The notes beneath the pieces are model-generated. The model ran no database searches. It was not told where the DNA came from and was given only the letters and a program-made list of their open reading frames with translations. From JBFXJF01 sp050175155 (GTDB lineage Bacteria; Bacillota; Bacilli; Tepidibacillales; Tepidibacillaceae): a DNA stretch of 64,000 nt. The stretch spans positions 1 to 64,000 of the forward strand of contig JBFXJF010000004.1 of the NCBI GenBank assembly GCA_050175155.1, given 5' to 3'. This document shows positions 16,967 through 26,033 of the stretch, piece by piece (position 1 is the stretch's first letter; every line of letters starts with the position of its first letter). The translations under genes and the position numbers were made by a program.

Positions 16967-17182
16967 TTATCTTACCATCCTTCTAAAAAGACGCGATCTT
17001 CCCATTATTCTAAACAAACCAGTTTTGTCTAAGAGGCTTATTGTAGAATTTAGTGTACCGTTTAGATACCGATTCATTGATCGATTACCTATAATTCTGT
17101 TATTTCTGGATGACCTCCATAGTAAACCAGCTGCTGAAGCTGCAACTCCACCAATTATCATTCCTCGTGAGATTCGATTCAA
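16967..17182 (-). CDS. Small basic protein with hydrophobic N-terminus
   Basis: A 71-residue protein I do not recognise. A Gly/Ala-rich hydrophobic stretch (GMIIGGVAASAAGLLW, about 7-22) could insert in the membrane. The rest is rich in Arg and Asn and ends in MGRSRLFRRMVR. The start is TTG with a strong GGAGGAGG seven bases upstream, which supports a real gene. It follows a zinc-ribbon and a PRC-barrel gene and is closed by a terminator, so the three may form one transcript. A long open frame on the other strand here is taken as a shadow. Confidence 0.65.
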   Translation of the reverse strand: MNRISRGMIIGGVAASAAGLLWRSSRNNRIIGNRSMNRYLNGTLNSTISLLDKTGLFRIMGRSRLFRRMVR

Positions 17183-17200
17183 GATATGTCCTCCTCCTTA

Positions 17201-17389
17201 TCAGATTTGTAACTCCTCTTCTGAAAATAGATCATCTAACGAACTTAGTGTCCCATCTTCTTCAACTTGATATACCGTAAATCGTTCCCCATCAATATTA
17301 AATTCAATAAAGCAATTCCAACAATAAAATTGATTGTTGGCTATCTTTCCTATATCATGGCTGTGACAATTAGGACATGTTAATAACAA
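17201..17389 (-). CDS. Small zinc-ribbon protein
   Basis: A 62-residue protein with two CxxC pairs, CPNCHSHDIG and YCWNC, spaced as in a zinc ribbon. The C-terminus is acidic (DGTLSSLDDLFSEEELQI). Longer in-frame starts exist but would overlap the PRC-barrel gene; AGGGGGA fits a TTG at 17389, so that start is chosen. It lies 19 bases after the PRC-barrel stop. No function can be named beyond probable zinc binding. Confidence 0.7.
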   Translation of the reverse strand: MLLTCPNCHSHDIGKIANNQFYCWNCFIEFNIDGERFTVYQVEEDGTLSSLDDLFSEEELQI

Positions 17390-17408
17390 TTTATAAAATC
17401 CCCCTATA

Positions 17409-17912
17409 TTACTTATCCTCAAATACAACATCCTTGACTTCTTTATTGGGAATAACAATTGCATCCTCACCAATAATCAACCTTTTAGGAATCTCAATAG
17501 TTCTTCTTCCTTCTGTTATATCTGAGATAAATCCATCTGAAACCTCATATCCTATTATTTTTCCCACTTCTTCCATAAAATAAACATCGCTAATATATCC
17601 TAATTCTTGACCATTGGTTGTCACAAGTGGTAATTCTTTGCATGATCTCTTACCATAATTATAGGAATAATATTGATTTTGGTGAATTGGAGTAATAAAT
17701 TTCTCTTCACCGATAGTTACTGCATCATCACCGACAAAGCTTACGTTTTCATAAGACAAAAAACTTATTTTATTAAATAGGCTTTGTGAAGCAACTGCAA
17801 ATCCCACAATTTCTCCATAATTGTTGAAAAAGATATCCTCGATGACCCCGACTTTCTTACCTGAACTAACGTCTAATACAGGTAGACCAAATACATTTTT
17901 CATTTTTTTCAT
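17409..17912 (-). CDS. PRC-barrel domain protein (YrrD-like)
   Basis: A 167-residue soluble protein with two PRC-barrel repeats, each with the typical turn GKKVGVIEDIFFNNYGEIVGFAV (about 17-39) and GQELGYISDVYFMEEVGKIIGYEV (about 102-125). PRC barrels serve as small adaptor domains in RNA processing, photosynthesis and sporulation proteins. B. subtilis YrrD, in the same chromosomal block, has the same layout. GAGGGG precedes the ATG. Family is clear, partner unknown. Confidence 0.87.
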   Translation of the reverse strand: MKKMKNVFGLPVLDVSSGKKVGVIEDIFFNNYGEIVGFAVASQSLFNKISFLSYENVSFVGDDAVTIGEEKFITPIHQNQYYSYNYGKRSCKELPLVTTNGQELGYISDVYFMEEVGKIIGYEVSDGFISDITEGRRTIEIPKRLIIGEDAIVIPNKEVKDVVFEDK

Positions 17913-18006
17913 ATTAGTCCCCTCATTTACGGGATACTATTAATATGTGAAAACATTAAGGCTAAATACACTGCAATAAATGTAAAGTGTGGTGATTTTT
18001 GCCGTT

Positions 18007-19155
18007 TTATTTATTTTTTCTTGATTTAATAATATTTATTATCTCCTTTGTAGCTCTTTCTATTTCTTCATCAGTATTATCTATGCCAAAACTAATTCTA
18101 ATTGATGAATCAGTTATTTCCCTAGATAAATTCAATGCTTTTATTACTCTTGAAGCATTAATTGCCCCAGCAGCACAAGCTGATCCACCAGAAACTGCAA
18201 TTCCTTTTATATCTAGATTTGTTATCATAGTATGGCTATCTATACTCAAAAAGCTCACATTAATAATATTAGGTACTACATCGTCAGTCGGACCATTTAT
18301 AACAAAGGATTTTTCTCTTAACTCTTCTTTCCATTTGTTCAGCATATAACTCTTAAATCTAGATACTTTTTCTATTTTTTCTTTTCGATTTTCTGATAAT
18401 ATCCTACATGCCTCTCCAAATCCAATTATCCCTGGAACATTTTCTGTACCGCCTCTTCTAGAACGCTCTTGTGTTCCACCGATTAAAGGCAAAAGTTTTA
18501 TTCCTTTTCTTATGTACAATGCTCCTACTCCCTTAGGTCCATTAATTTTATGTGAAGAAATCGTTAATAAATCAATAGGCAATTTTGTTACATCAATATC
18601 CAAAATCGGAAATGCTTGAACGGCATCGGTGTGAAATGTTATCCCTTTACTTTTGACAATATTGCCAATATCTTCTATAGATTGTATGGTTCCTATCTCA
18701 TTATTAACATACATTATACTGACCAAAATCGTAGTATCACGAACGGTCTTCTTCAATTCATCTAAGTTAATTTTTCCATAATTATCTACTGCGAGGTAAG
18801 AAATATCAAAGCCAATATTCTTTAAGAAATCTGCTGCTGCTAATATGGCAGAATGTTCTATTTGTGAAACAATAATATGATTCCCTTTATCTTTATTTGC
18901 CAATGCAACTCCAATTAAAGCTAGATAATCACTTTCAGTCCCACCACTAGTAAATATAATTCTTGACGTATCTGTGTGTAAAGCCTTAGCTACTTCTGCC
19001 CTTGCATCTTCTATCGGAATACGAACTGACTGACCGGTTCTATGTATACTTGAAGGATTACCAAATAAATCCTTATAAAAAGGTAGCATCTTATTTAGTA
19101 CTTCCCCACTGACAGGTGTCGTAGCACTGTTATCTAAATATATTTGTTTTATCAT
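18007..19155 (-). CDS. Cysteine desulfurase (IscS/NifS-like)
   Basis: A 382-residue PLP enzyme that takes sulfur from cysteine for tRNA thiolation or Fe-S clusters. The PLP lysine is K203 (SSHKINGPKG), His101 stacks on the cofactor, and the persulfide cysteine is C327 in SGGSACAAG. N-terminal IYLDNSATTP and GGTESD are family marks. Here mnmA, the usual neighbour of B. subtilis yrvO, is not present; the start overlaps the stop of a YczE-like gene by four bases. Substrate partner is therefore open. Confidence 0.92.
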   Translation of the reverse strand: MIKQIYLDNSATTPVSGEVLNKMLPFYKDLFGNPSSIHRTGQSVRIPIEDARAEVAKALHTDTSRIIFTSGGTESDYLALIGVALANKDKGNHIIVSQIEHSAILAAADFLKNIGFDISYLAVDNYGKINLDELKKTVRDTTILVSIMYVNNEIGTIQSIEDIGNIVKSKGITFHTDAVQAFPILDIDVTKLPIDLLTISSHKINGPKGVGALYIRKGIKLLPLIGGTQERSRRGGTENVPGIIGFGEACRILSENRKEKIEKVSRFKSYMLNKWKEELREKSFVINGPTDDVVPNIINVSFLSIDSHTMITNLDIKGIAVSGGSACAAGAINASRVIKALNLSREITDSSIRISFGIDNTDEEIERATKEIINIIKSRKNK

Positions 19156-19820
19156 AATACTTCCTCTTTTATGATTTGGTTTAATTTTTTATTATTAGAA
19201 ATACTTTTAAAATAAGTAAACACTGGATTTAGTATTTTCTCCCACTGTTCCAAAGAATAGTGTATTACCGGACCAATAAGAAATGTCGCTATTATGGTAC
19301 CTATAAAAACTGGCCCCCCCAAAAACCACCCAACTATCAGTACAAGAAGTTCCATTATTGTTTTAACCTTTTTAACGCTCCACCCATATTTTTTAGTTAA
19401 AGCTATCATTAGACTATCTCTAGGACCTGGACCTAGACTAGCTGTAATATATAACCCAGCTCCTATGCCCATAACTACTACTCCGCTAATTAAAAAAATG
19501 TATTGATAAACTATATTATCCATTATAGGCATAAAATATAAAAGAATGTCTATAAAGAACCCGAGAAATATCATGTTTAATACAGTTCCGATTGAGATAA
19601 TATGTCTATTTATTGTAAATGTTACAAATATTATAAATAGCCCAACTATTTGAGACCAAGTTCCAACAGTTAGACCGAATGTCCTATATAAACCAATATG
19701 AAGTACATCCCATGCAGAAACTCCTAAGTCTGCCTTAATAATCAATACAACACCTAAGCTTAAAACAAATATTCCTATATAAAATATAAATAATCTTATG
19801 ATAAATTCGACTTTCGTCAT
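19152..19820 (-). CDS. YczE/YitT-like membrane protein
   Basis: A 222-residue membrane protein of about six helices. The parts GVVLIIKADLGVSAWDVLHIGL and GAGLYITASLGPGPRDSLMIALTKK are repeated halves typical of the YczE/YyaS/YitT group. Function is unsettled in the family; B. subtilis YczE affects surfactin and related synthesis. No clear ribosome site precedes the ATG, so translation may depend on rarA upstream, whose stop is 38 bases away. The stop overlaps the cysteine desulfurase start. Confidence 0.83.
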   Translation of the reverse strand: MTKVEFIIRLFIFYIGIFVLSLGVVLIIKADLGVSAWDVLHIGLYRTFGLTVGTWSQIVGLFIIFVTFTINRHIISIGTVLNMIFLGFFIDILLYFMPIMDNIVYQYIFLISGVVVMGIGAGLYITASLGPGPRDSLMIALTKKYGWSVKKVKTIMELLVLIVGWFLGGPVFIGTIIATFLIGPVIHYSLEQWEKILNPVFTYFKSISNNKKLNQIIKEEVL

Positions 19821-19858
19821 TTTGAATATTAATATTTTGTCGCCAGTAGCCAGTTTAA

Positions 19859-21148
19859 TTACCTTCTTCTCTGTTGTAACTTTAATTCCATTCCTTGATC
19901 ACTAGGTTCAAAATACTTTCTATTTTCTAATCCTATCGGCATATATTCTTGTGCAACATAATGTTTGGGAAAATCATGCGGATATTTATAACCCTCGCCA
20001 TGTCCTAAAGTTTTAGCACCTTTATAATGTGCATCCTTTAAATGTTTTGGTACCTCACCAAGTTTACCAGATCTAATATCTGATAAAGCTTCATCAATCG
20101 CCTTAATAACAGAATTAGACTTTGGACTTTCAGATAAATAAATAACACATTGAGCCATATTAATTCTTGCTTCCGGTAACCCTACAGCTTGTAAAGCTTG
20201 AAATGTTGCAACAGCCTGTTCCAGTGCAGCCGGATTAGCCATTCCTATATCCTCCGATGCATGTACAATTAGCCTTCTCATTATTAGTTTTGGATCCTCT
20301 CCAACCTCTAACATCCTTGCCAACCAATAAATAGCTGCATCGGTATTACTACCCCTGATAGATTTAATAAAAACACTTAGCATGTCATATCGTTGGTCAC
20401 CAGAGTCATATCTCATTGCCGGTTGTTGAATAGATTCCTCAGCAATTTCTTTAGTAATGATAATTAAACCATCTTGATCAGGCTCTGTTGTAATAACAGC
20501 TAATTCTAATGCACTTAATGCCTTTCTAAGATCACCATTTGCTGAAGAAATAAGATGATTTATAGAATCTTCTTCAATAAGAACATTATAATTTCCTAGA
20601 CCACGTTCTTGATCGTTTAACGCTATACTAATCGCAATCTTAATCTCCTCTTTTGACAAAGGAAGTAACTGAAAAATTTGACTCCTAGATAACAAAGCAG
20701 AATTTACTTCAAAGAAAGGGTTTTCCGTTGTTGCACCTATTAAGATTATTTCACCTTTCTCAACTGATGGAAGTAATGCATCCTGTTGTGCTTTATTAAA
20801 ACGATGAATTTCATCTAAAAAAAGAATCGTCTTTTTATTGTATAGTTTAAGATTTTCCTTAGCCTTATCAATTATTTCTCTAACTTCTTTTACTCCAGTG
20901 TTTACCGCATTAACCTGGATAAATTTACTGCTTGTTAACTGACTAATAACGAAAGCCAAACTTGTCTTTCCCGTGCCTGTTGGACCATATAAAACAATTG
21001 AAGTTAGATGATCGGCTTCTATTGCCCTCCGTAATAATTTTCCCTCACCTATAATATGTTTTTGTCCAATAAACTCATTAAGATTACGCGGTCTTAAACG
21101 ATCGGCAAGAGGTGCGTAATTATCAATATTATTCGAAAATAAATCCAT
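19859..21148 (-). CDS. rarA: Replication-associated recombination protein RarA
   Basis: A 429-residue AAA+ ATPase that acts at stalled forks, related to clamp loaders. Residues about 10-35 contain PLADRLRPRNLNEFIGQ, then Walker A LYGPTGTGKTS (about 53-63), Walker B ILFLDEIHRFN, sensor region GATTENPFFEV and the C-terminal MgsA part VQEYMPIGL-like segment with QPAMRYDSGDQRYDMLS. Length is typical. B. subtilis yrvN lies in the same wider block. AAGG and GGAAG precede the ATG. Confidence 0.95.
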   Translation of the reverse strand: MDLFSNNIDNYAPLADRLRPRNLNEFIGQKHIIGEGKLLRRAIEADHLTSIVLYGPTGTGKTSLAFVISQLTSSKFIQVNAVNTGVKEVREIIDKAKENLKLYNKKTILFLDEIHRFNKAQQDALLPSVEKGEIILIGATTENPFFEVNSALLSRSQIFQLLPLSKEEIKIAISIALNDQERGLGNYNVLIEEDSINHLISSANGDLRKALSALELAVITTEPDQDGLIIITKEIAEESIQQPAMRYDSGDQRYDMLSVFIKSIRGSNTDAAIYWLARMLEVGEDPKLIMRRLIVHASEDIGMANPAALEQAVATFQALQAVGLPEARINMAQCVIYLSESPKSNSVIKAIDEALSDIRSGKLGEVPKHLKDAHYKGAKTLGHGEGYKYPHDFPKHYVAQEYMPIGLENRKYFEPSDQGMELKLQQRRR

Positions 21149-21165
21149 AACTCTTCCACTACCTT

Positions 21166-22206
21166 TTATAAGTTTAAATTTAATCTTCGAACAATTTCAC
21201 GAGTTTTTTCTAAAGTGTAATCTATATCACTTTCATTAATCTCTCGATGAGTGGTTAACCGAATAAGATACTCATCAAAAACACTTGTTAAAATATTATT
21301 TTCTTTTAATAAAGCTGTTAATTTATTAGCAGTTACTCCTAGAGACTCAACATTAATAATAACGATGTTTGTTTGTACTTTGTCTAAATCGATACTAATA
21401 CCTTCAATATCAGCAAGACCTATAGCTAATTGTTTAGCAAGCTTATGATCTTCTGAGAGTCGGTCAACCATTTTTGTTAAAGCGATAATTCCTGGAGCAG
21501 CAATTATACCAGCCTGTCTCATACCTCCACCCAAGCGTTTGCGCCACTTTCTTGCTGTATTAATCCAATCCTTTGGACCAGCTATGATCGAACCTATTGG
21601 AGCACTTAAGCCTTTAGATAAACATATCTGAACAGTATCAATATATTGTGTAATTTCTTTTACGTCCACTCCCAGGGCAACAGATGCGTTGAAAATCCTT
21701 GCTCCATCTAGATGAATAGGTATCTTGTTTCCGACAGCATCATGTACTTTTTTCATATATTCAATTGGTAAAACAATACCCCCGCCACGGTTATGCGTAT
21801 TCTCCAAAGTTATCAATGAAGTCTTAGGAAGGTGTATATTTTCTTCCCTAATCGCTCTAACGATCTCATTAACAGGCATTTGCCCATTTTCACCTTTAAT
21901 TGTTCTTGTTTGAACACCGGATAAAGCAGCAACAGCACCCGCCTCATAATAAAAAATATGTGATTGTGCTTCCAAAATTATTTCATCACCAGGTCGCGTA
22001 TGTGATAATACTGCAATTTGGTTACCTTGTGTGCCACTAGTAACTAAAATGGCAGCCTCTTTTCCTAACATTTCAGCAGCAATTTCCTCAAGCTTATTAA
22101 CAGTTGGATCCTCACCGTATACATCGTCACCTACCTCAGCCTTATAAATTGCCTCTCTCATTTCTTCAGTAGGTTTTGTAACAGTATCACTTCTTAAATC
22201 AACCAT
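21166..22206 (-). CDS. ltaE: Low-specificity L-threonine aldolase
   Basis: A 346-residue PLP enzyme that splits L-threonine and L-allo-threonine to glycine and acetaldehyde. It starts with MVDLRSDTVTKPTEEM, the family N-terminus, and includes YGEDPTVNKLE, HLDGARIFNAS, and the PLP lysine in ICLSKGLSAPIGS. In-frame ATGs lie upstream, but GGAG six bases before ATG 22206 and the family N-terminus favour this start. It is close to rarA downstream (17 bases). Confidence 0.93.
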   Translation of the reverse strand: MVDLRSDTVTKPTEEMREAIYKAEVGDDVYGEDPTVNKLEEIAAEMLGKEAAILVTSGTQGNQIAVLSHTRPGDEIILEAQSHIFYYEAGAVAALSGVQTRTIKGENGQMPVNEIVRAIREENIHLPKTSLITLENTHNRGGGIVLPIEYMKKVHDAVGNKIPIHLDGARIFNASVALGVDVKEITQYIDTVQICLSKGLSAPIGSIIAGPKDWINTARKWRKRLGGGMRQAGIIAAPGIIALTKMVDRLSEDHKLAKQLAIGLADIEGISIDLDKVQTNIVIINVESLGVTANKLTALLKENNILTSVFDEYLIRLTTHREINESDIDYTLEKTREIVRRLNLNL

Positions 22207-22238
22207 CTTCTTCTCCACTCCTATCATTGATAACATTT

Positions 22239-22817
22239 CTAAATATTTAATTTCTTTTCAAACATATGTACATAATTTATTCCTTCAATCCAGTCTTTAA
22301 TTCTTGGAATATCTTTTGATGATAGTCGATTATATGGACAATCAACAATTACTGTTGGGACACCATTAGCAACCAGATTGTCAATATGATTTGGATCGTC
22401 TTCAAAAAATAAATGTATATTATTCTCAATGGCGATTTTACCCTTGTTTTGCGAACTCATAAACAAATTCTCTTTTTTGTATGGAAAATGGTATTTCTGT
22501 AACCAATATTCAGTGACCTCTCTTATCTTTTTCAACCCCGGTCTAGCTGTTATATAAAAAATTTCATGTCCTTCTTCCTCTAGTTGTTGTAAAGACTCAG
22601 AAGAATTTTCCAACGGAATCGCAATAGTATATATCCTAGATTCAAGTCTTCTCCACATCTTTCTCCCCTCATCACTCGTTAACCCAAAAGGTTCATCTAG
22701 AAAGTAAGTAACTACTTCTTCCTCCCTAACATTCATATTTAACTCCTCGTTATATAGCTTTATCGCTGCACTGTGAGTGTATTTAATTGTTCCATCAATA
22801 TCGATTCCTAGTCTCAA
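22239..22817 (-). CDS. HAD-like 5'-nucleotidase family phosphatase
   Basis: A 192-residue protein with HAD motifs: LGIDIDGTI (nucleophile Asp), FYITARPGLKK (second motif) and LFFEDDPNHIDNLVANGVPTVIVDCPYN (acidic motif). It fits the NT5C-type or YqfW-like group and probably removes phosphate from a small molecule. An ATG lies 15 bases upstream in frame, but GAGGGG fits a TTG at 22817, which also brings the start close to the first motif. The gene is 32 bases upstream of ltaE. Confidence 0.82.
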   Translation of the reverse strand: MRLGIDIDGTIKYTHSAAIKLYNEELNMNVREEEVVTYFLDEPFGLTSDEGRKMWRRLESRIYTIAIPLENSSESLQQLEEEGHEIFYITARPGLKKIREVTEYWLQKYHFPYKKENLFMSSQNKGKIAIENNIHLFFEDDPNHIDNLVANGVPTVIVDCPYNRLSSKDIPRIKDWIEGINYVHMFEKKLNI

Positions 22818-22947
22818 GAGAATGCCCCTCATCTATTAATAAAATATAATTTTAAATTCATATTGTATCATTTTAACAAATTTTAATAAACTAATAAAGA
22901 AGACTTAGTTCATTTAATTATAATTACACGAAATATAAAATCTAATA

Positions 22948-22975
22948 TTGTTTTTTTTGTAAAATCTAATATAAT
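22948..22975 (+). promoter_or_regulatory. Candidate promoter of the YxlE-like operon
   Basis: TTGTTT (22948-22953) and TATAAT (22970-22975) are 16 bases apart, about 62 bases before the ATG. A 13-base direct repeat taaaatctaatat at 22936 and 22960 overlaps the promoter and could be an operator. Confidence 0.55.
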
Positions 22976-23037
22976 TAATTTATATATTTAGTTAAACGTC
23001 TAAATGTATAAATTAACTGAAAGAAGGGATTAAAAAG

Positions 23038-23229
23038 ATGGAGATTAATTGGACACTTCTTTTACCCGTGATAATATTGCAAATATCCCTGCTAACACTT
23101 GCTATTATTAGTCTATCTAAACAAAAAAACATGGATCGTACTAAAAAAATTATCTGGCTTTTAATAATTATATTTATTAATATTATTGGACCAATCATGT
23201 ATTTTCTAATTGGAAGAAGTGATGACTAG
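23038..23229 (+). CDS. PLDc_N-type small membrane protein (YxlE-like)
   Basis: A 63-residue membrane protein with two helices (about 7-26 and 38-57) separated by a basic loop with KQKNMDRTKK. The second helix has IIFINIIGPIMYFLIGRSD, the typical phospholipase-D N-terminal domain, found alone in YxlE. It is the first gene of a three-gene module; its stop overlaps the ABC gene start by one base. In B. subtilis YxlE helps regulate SigY and lies before YxlF and YxlG. No sigY-like gene is visible here. Confidence 0.83.
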   Translation: MEINWTLLLPVIILQISLLTLAIISLSKQKNMDRTKKIIWLLIIIFINIIGPIMYFLIGRSDD

Positions 23230-24152
23230 TGAACAATTACTTAGATTTTAAAAACATATCTAAGATATATAGTAATGTTAAAGCTTTAGACGATGTATCA
23301 TTCTCAATAAAAAAAGGAAGATGTACTGGTCTTTTAGGTATAAATGGTGCTGGTAAAACGACAACATTAAAAATTTTAAGCGGATTAATTAGTCCTTCTA
23401 CTGGAGAAGTATTATTTAATGGAAATAAAATAAATCTCTCTTCCCCAAGTTATAAGGGAAATATCGGTTTCCTCTCACAATCGCCTAAATTTCACGGTTG
23501 GATGACAGGTTATGAATTCTTATCCTATATAGGTGATCTATATAGGATGTCAAGCGATGAGAAAAAAAGTCGTATTAACGAGGTCTTAGATATTGTAAAT
23601 CTAAACAGTGCCCAAAATAAAAAAGTTCACGGATATTCTGGGGGAATGAAACAGCGACTTGGAATAGCTCAAGCAATCTTACATCAACCTCCCTTTCTAA
23701 TCTTAGATGAACCTGTATCCGCATTAGATCCTGAAGGAAGGTATCAGATTATTAATTTATTAAAAAAGTTAAAAAACCATACTACTATCTTGTTTTCGAC
23801 ACATATACTCCATGATGCTGATAGTATCTGTGATGATGTAATTATCCTTCACGATGGTAAGAAAATTATTAAGACAGAATTAAACCAACTTAAAGAGAAC
23901 TATCTTGAACCGATTATTAAAATTTCTTTAGTAAATGCTTCTGATAATATATTATCCGTCTTGAAAGGATTCGATTGGATTGAAGGAATTGAAGTTAATA
24001 ATAGATTGTTATCACTTAGAATTAAAAATCAAGATATAGCTTTAAAAAAATTACCAATTATTTTATTAGAGAATAACAGCCCTTTTACTTCATTTGAGAT
24101 CTATGAACCTCAATTAGAAGATATCTTTTTAAAGTTGGTGAATAAAAAATGA
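23229..24152 (+). CDS. ABC transporter ATP-binding protein (YxlF-like)
   Basis: A 307-residue cytosolic ATPase. Walker A is GINGAGKTTT (about 38-47), the signature is YSGGMKQRLGIAQ, Walker B is FLILDEPVSALDP, and the switch His is in FSTHILHD. A C-terminal extension of about 90 residues follows, common in YxlF/CcmA-like exporters. The start is GTG at the end of the preceding gene. It must pair with the permease encoded next, whose ATG overlaps its stop. Such exporters often act on peptides or in antibiotic resistance; the substrate is unknown. Confidence 0.92.
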   Translation: MNNYLDFKNISKIYSNVKALDDVSFSIKKGRCTGLLGINGAGKTTTLKILSGLISPSTGEVLFNGNKINLSSPSYKGNIGFLSQSPKFHGWMTGYEFLSYIGDLYRMSSDEKKSRINEVLDIVNLNSAQNKKVHGYSGGMKQRLGIAQAILHQPPFLILDEPVSALDPEGRYQIINLLKKLKNHTTILFSTHILHDADSICDDVIILHDGKKIIKTELNQLKENYLEPIIKISLVNASDNILSVLKGFDWIEGIEVNNRLLSLRIKNQDIALKKLPIILLENNSPFTSFEIYEPQLEDIFLKLVNKK

Positions 24153-24916
24153 TTTTAAAAGCGATGATAAAAAAAGAATTTATGGAAATGTTTAGAAATT
24201 ATATGATAATTACAATTCCAATATTGTTTATGCTTTTAGGAGCTATGCAACCAATAACATATTATTATCTGCCAGACATACTGAAAATGGCTACATTATC
24301 AGAAGGTGCGATTATCCAGATACCTGTTCCAACTCCTTCAGAAACAATCTATTCTATCTATAGCCAATTTAATCAAGTAGGATTATTAATTTTAGTTCTT
24401 ATCTCTATGGGAGCAGTTGTAAATGAGGTTAAAAACGGAGTTGCAGAAACTATACTAGTTAAACCGATTACAATAAATAGTTATCTTCTATCTAAGTGGA
24501 TAGCATATTTTACATTAACTATTTTCAGCACTTTTTTAGGGGTACTTATAGGGAAGTATTATACAACATTATTAATTGGGTCGATCTCCTGGACAATTAT
24601 TATAAAAAGTACCGCCATCTTTATTTTATATTTATTATTTTTTATTAGCTTTAATTTACTTTTATCTAGTATTTTAAATAGCGGAATAGTTGCTGGTGGT
24701 ATAACTATATTAACAGCAATTATTTTTGGAATAATATCGTCTTTAACCATCAAATTCTGGTTTTTACCTTCATACTTATTAATTATTAACAAAAATAATC
24801 TTTTTGACCTGCCCTCCAATAATTTTTGGTTAAGCATTAGTATTACTATTATTTATATAGTATCAATGTTCTTTTTAAGCGCTAAAATTTTTAGTCAAAA
24901 AGAAAGTATTACCTAA
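24149..24916 (+). CDS. ABC-2 type permease (YxlG-like)
   Basis: A 255-residue membrane protein with six hydrophobic segments, first at about 19-38 and last at about 230-248. Between the first two is a large external loop, and NEVKNGVAETILVKPI is the usual cytosolic coupling helix that meets the ATPase. Overlap of four bases with the ABC gene indicates coupled translation. It ends four bases into the convergent glycosyltransferase gene. Confidence 0.9.
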   Translation: MILKAMIKKEFMEMFRNYMIITIPILFMLLGAMQPITYYYLPDILKMATLSEGAIIQIPVPTPSETIYSIYSQFNQVGLLILVLISMGAVVNEVKNGVAETILVKPITINSYLLSKWIAYFTLTIFSTFLGVLIGKYYTTLLIGSISWTIIIKSTAIFILYLLFFISFNLLLSSILNSGIVAGGITILTAIIFGIISSLTIKFWFLPSYLLIINKNNLFDLPSNNFWLSISITIIYIVSMFFLSAKIFSQKESIT

Positions 24917-26016
24917 TTAGAATTAGCTATTATTTGTTTTATAGTAACCCTTGAAAAATTACTATTTCTATACTTAAACTCATTAAAAAATCGATTTTTA
25001 TTATTTGTTATACTAATTAATGTATCGTAAATTTCTTTATAACTATTTGCATAAATACCATATTTATTCATAATAACATAATCTTTATTGTCTTCCTCCT
25101 GACCAGGAATAGGATTTAACAAAATCATGGGAAGTTCTTTATTTAGTGCTTCTGTAATGGTTATTCCACCAGGCTTTGTAATAAGTAGATCTGAAGCATC
25201 CATAAGTTCGTCTATATTGTTAACATAATCGTAAACTATGATGTTTTTTTTATTACCATAATTTTCTTTTAGAATATTGTATAAATTTTTATTATGACCT
25301 GTAACAATTAATAATTGAACGTTTTTAAAATCTTTTTCTATTTTACTTATATATTCTGTTGATATACCTAACCCTAAGCCACCACCCATAATTAAAATTG
25401 TTGTGGTATCTTTAACATTTAATTTCTTTCTGACTATTAATTTATTATTTTTGTTCCAGAAGTTTGGATGAGTAGGTATACCGCCAATAAATATTTTATT
25501 CTCATTAACACCAATTCTCATTAACTGGTACTTCACTTCAATCGACGGTGCATAATAATAGTCAATCCCGCTACTGACCCATATACCATGCGCACTATAA
25601 TCAGTTAAGACAGTATGGAGAGGTCTATTTACACCATTTTTCTTTAATCTTGATAATACTATACTAGGAAAAGGATGAGTAGTTATTATCAGATTTGGGT
25701 TATATAAATTTAAAATACTTAAAATTTGAGTGTAAATTATTTTCTGAAGTATAAACTGGTATGAAAGTTTGGTTTCTCGATATTTCCCTTTAGAGTATAT
25801 ATATCCCCATAATTTTGGTGTAAATTTTAATGTTTTTATATAGACTTCTTGAAAAATTAAGTTAATGGTTGGTCTTATATAAGCTCCTAACTCAAGTATC
25901 TGAACATCCCAATCAGGTCTATACAAGTTAATTCCTTTTTTTATTGCTTGTGCTGAATTGGTATGACCTGAACCAAATGATTCAGATAATATTAATACTT
26001 TCTTTGGATTACTCAT
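24913..26016 (-). CDS. MGDG-synthase-type glycosyltransferase
   Basis: A 367-residue cytosolic or membrane-bound glycosyltransferase of the GT28 type. The N-terminal half has the MGDG-synthase signature SESFGSGHTNSAQAIKKGI, and the C-terminal half holds IMGGGLGLGISTEYI and KPGGITITEALNKELPMILLNPIPGQEEDN, the nucleotide-sugar site. Relatives include UgtP and the plant galactolipid synthase, so glycolipid synthesis is likely. A PAP2 gene precedes it by 17 bases; PAP2 could supply diacylglycerol by dephosphorylating phosphatidate. Confidence 0.88.
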   Translation of the reverse strand: MSNPKKVLILSESFGSGHTNSAQAIKKGINLYRPDWDVQILELGAYIRPTINLIFQEVYIKTLKFTPKLWGYIYSKGKYRETKLSYQFILQKIIYTQILSILNLYNPNLIITTHPFPSIVLSRLKKNGVNRPLHTVLTDYSAHGIWVSSGIDYYYAPSIEVKYQLMRIGVNENKIFIGGIPTHPNFWNKNNKLIVRKKLNVKDTTTILIMGGGLGLGISTEYISKIEKDFKNVQLLIVTGHNKNLYNILKENYGNKKNIIVYDYVNNIDELMDASDLLITKPGGITITEALNKELPMILLNPIPGQEEDNKDYVIMNKYGIYANSYKEIYDTLISITNNKNRFFNEFKYRNSNFSRVTIKQIIANSN

Positions 26017-26033
26017 TCACTCACCTTCTTACT

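Noticed and set aside
16896..17270. Plus-strand frame of 124 codons
   Set aside because: It runs opposite two small genes that have strong ribosome sites, and it crosses a terminator.
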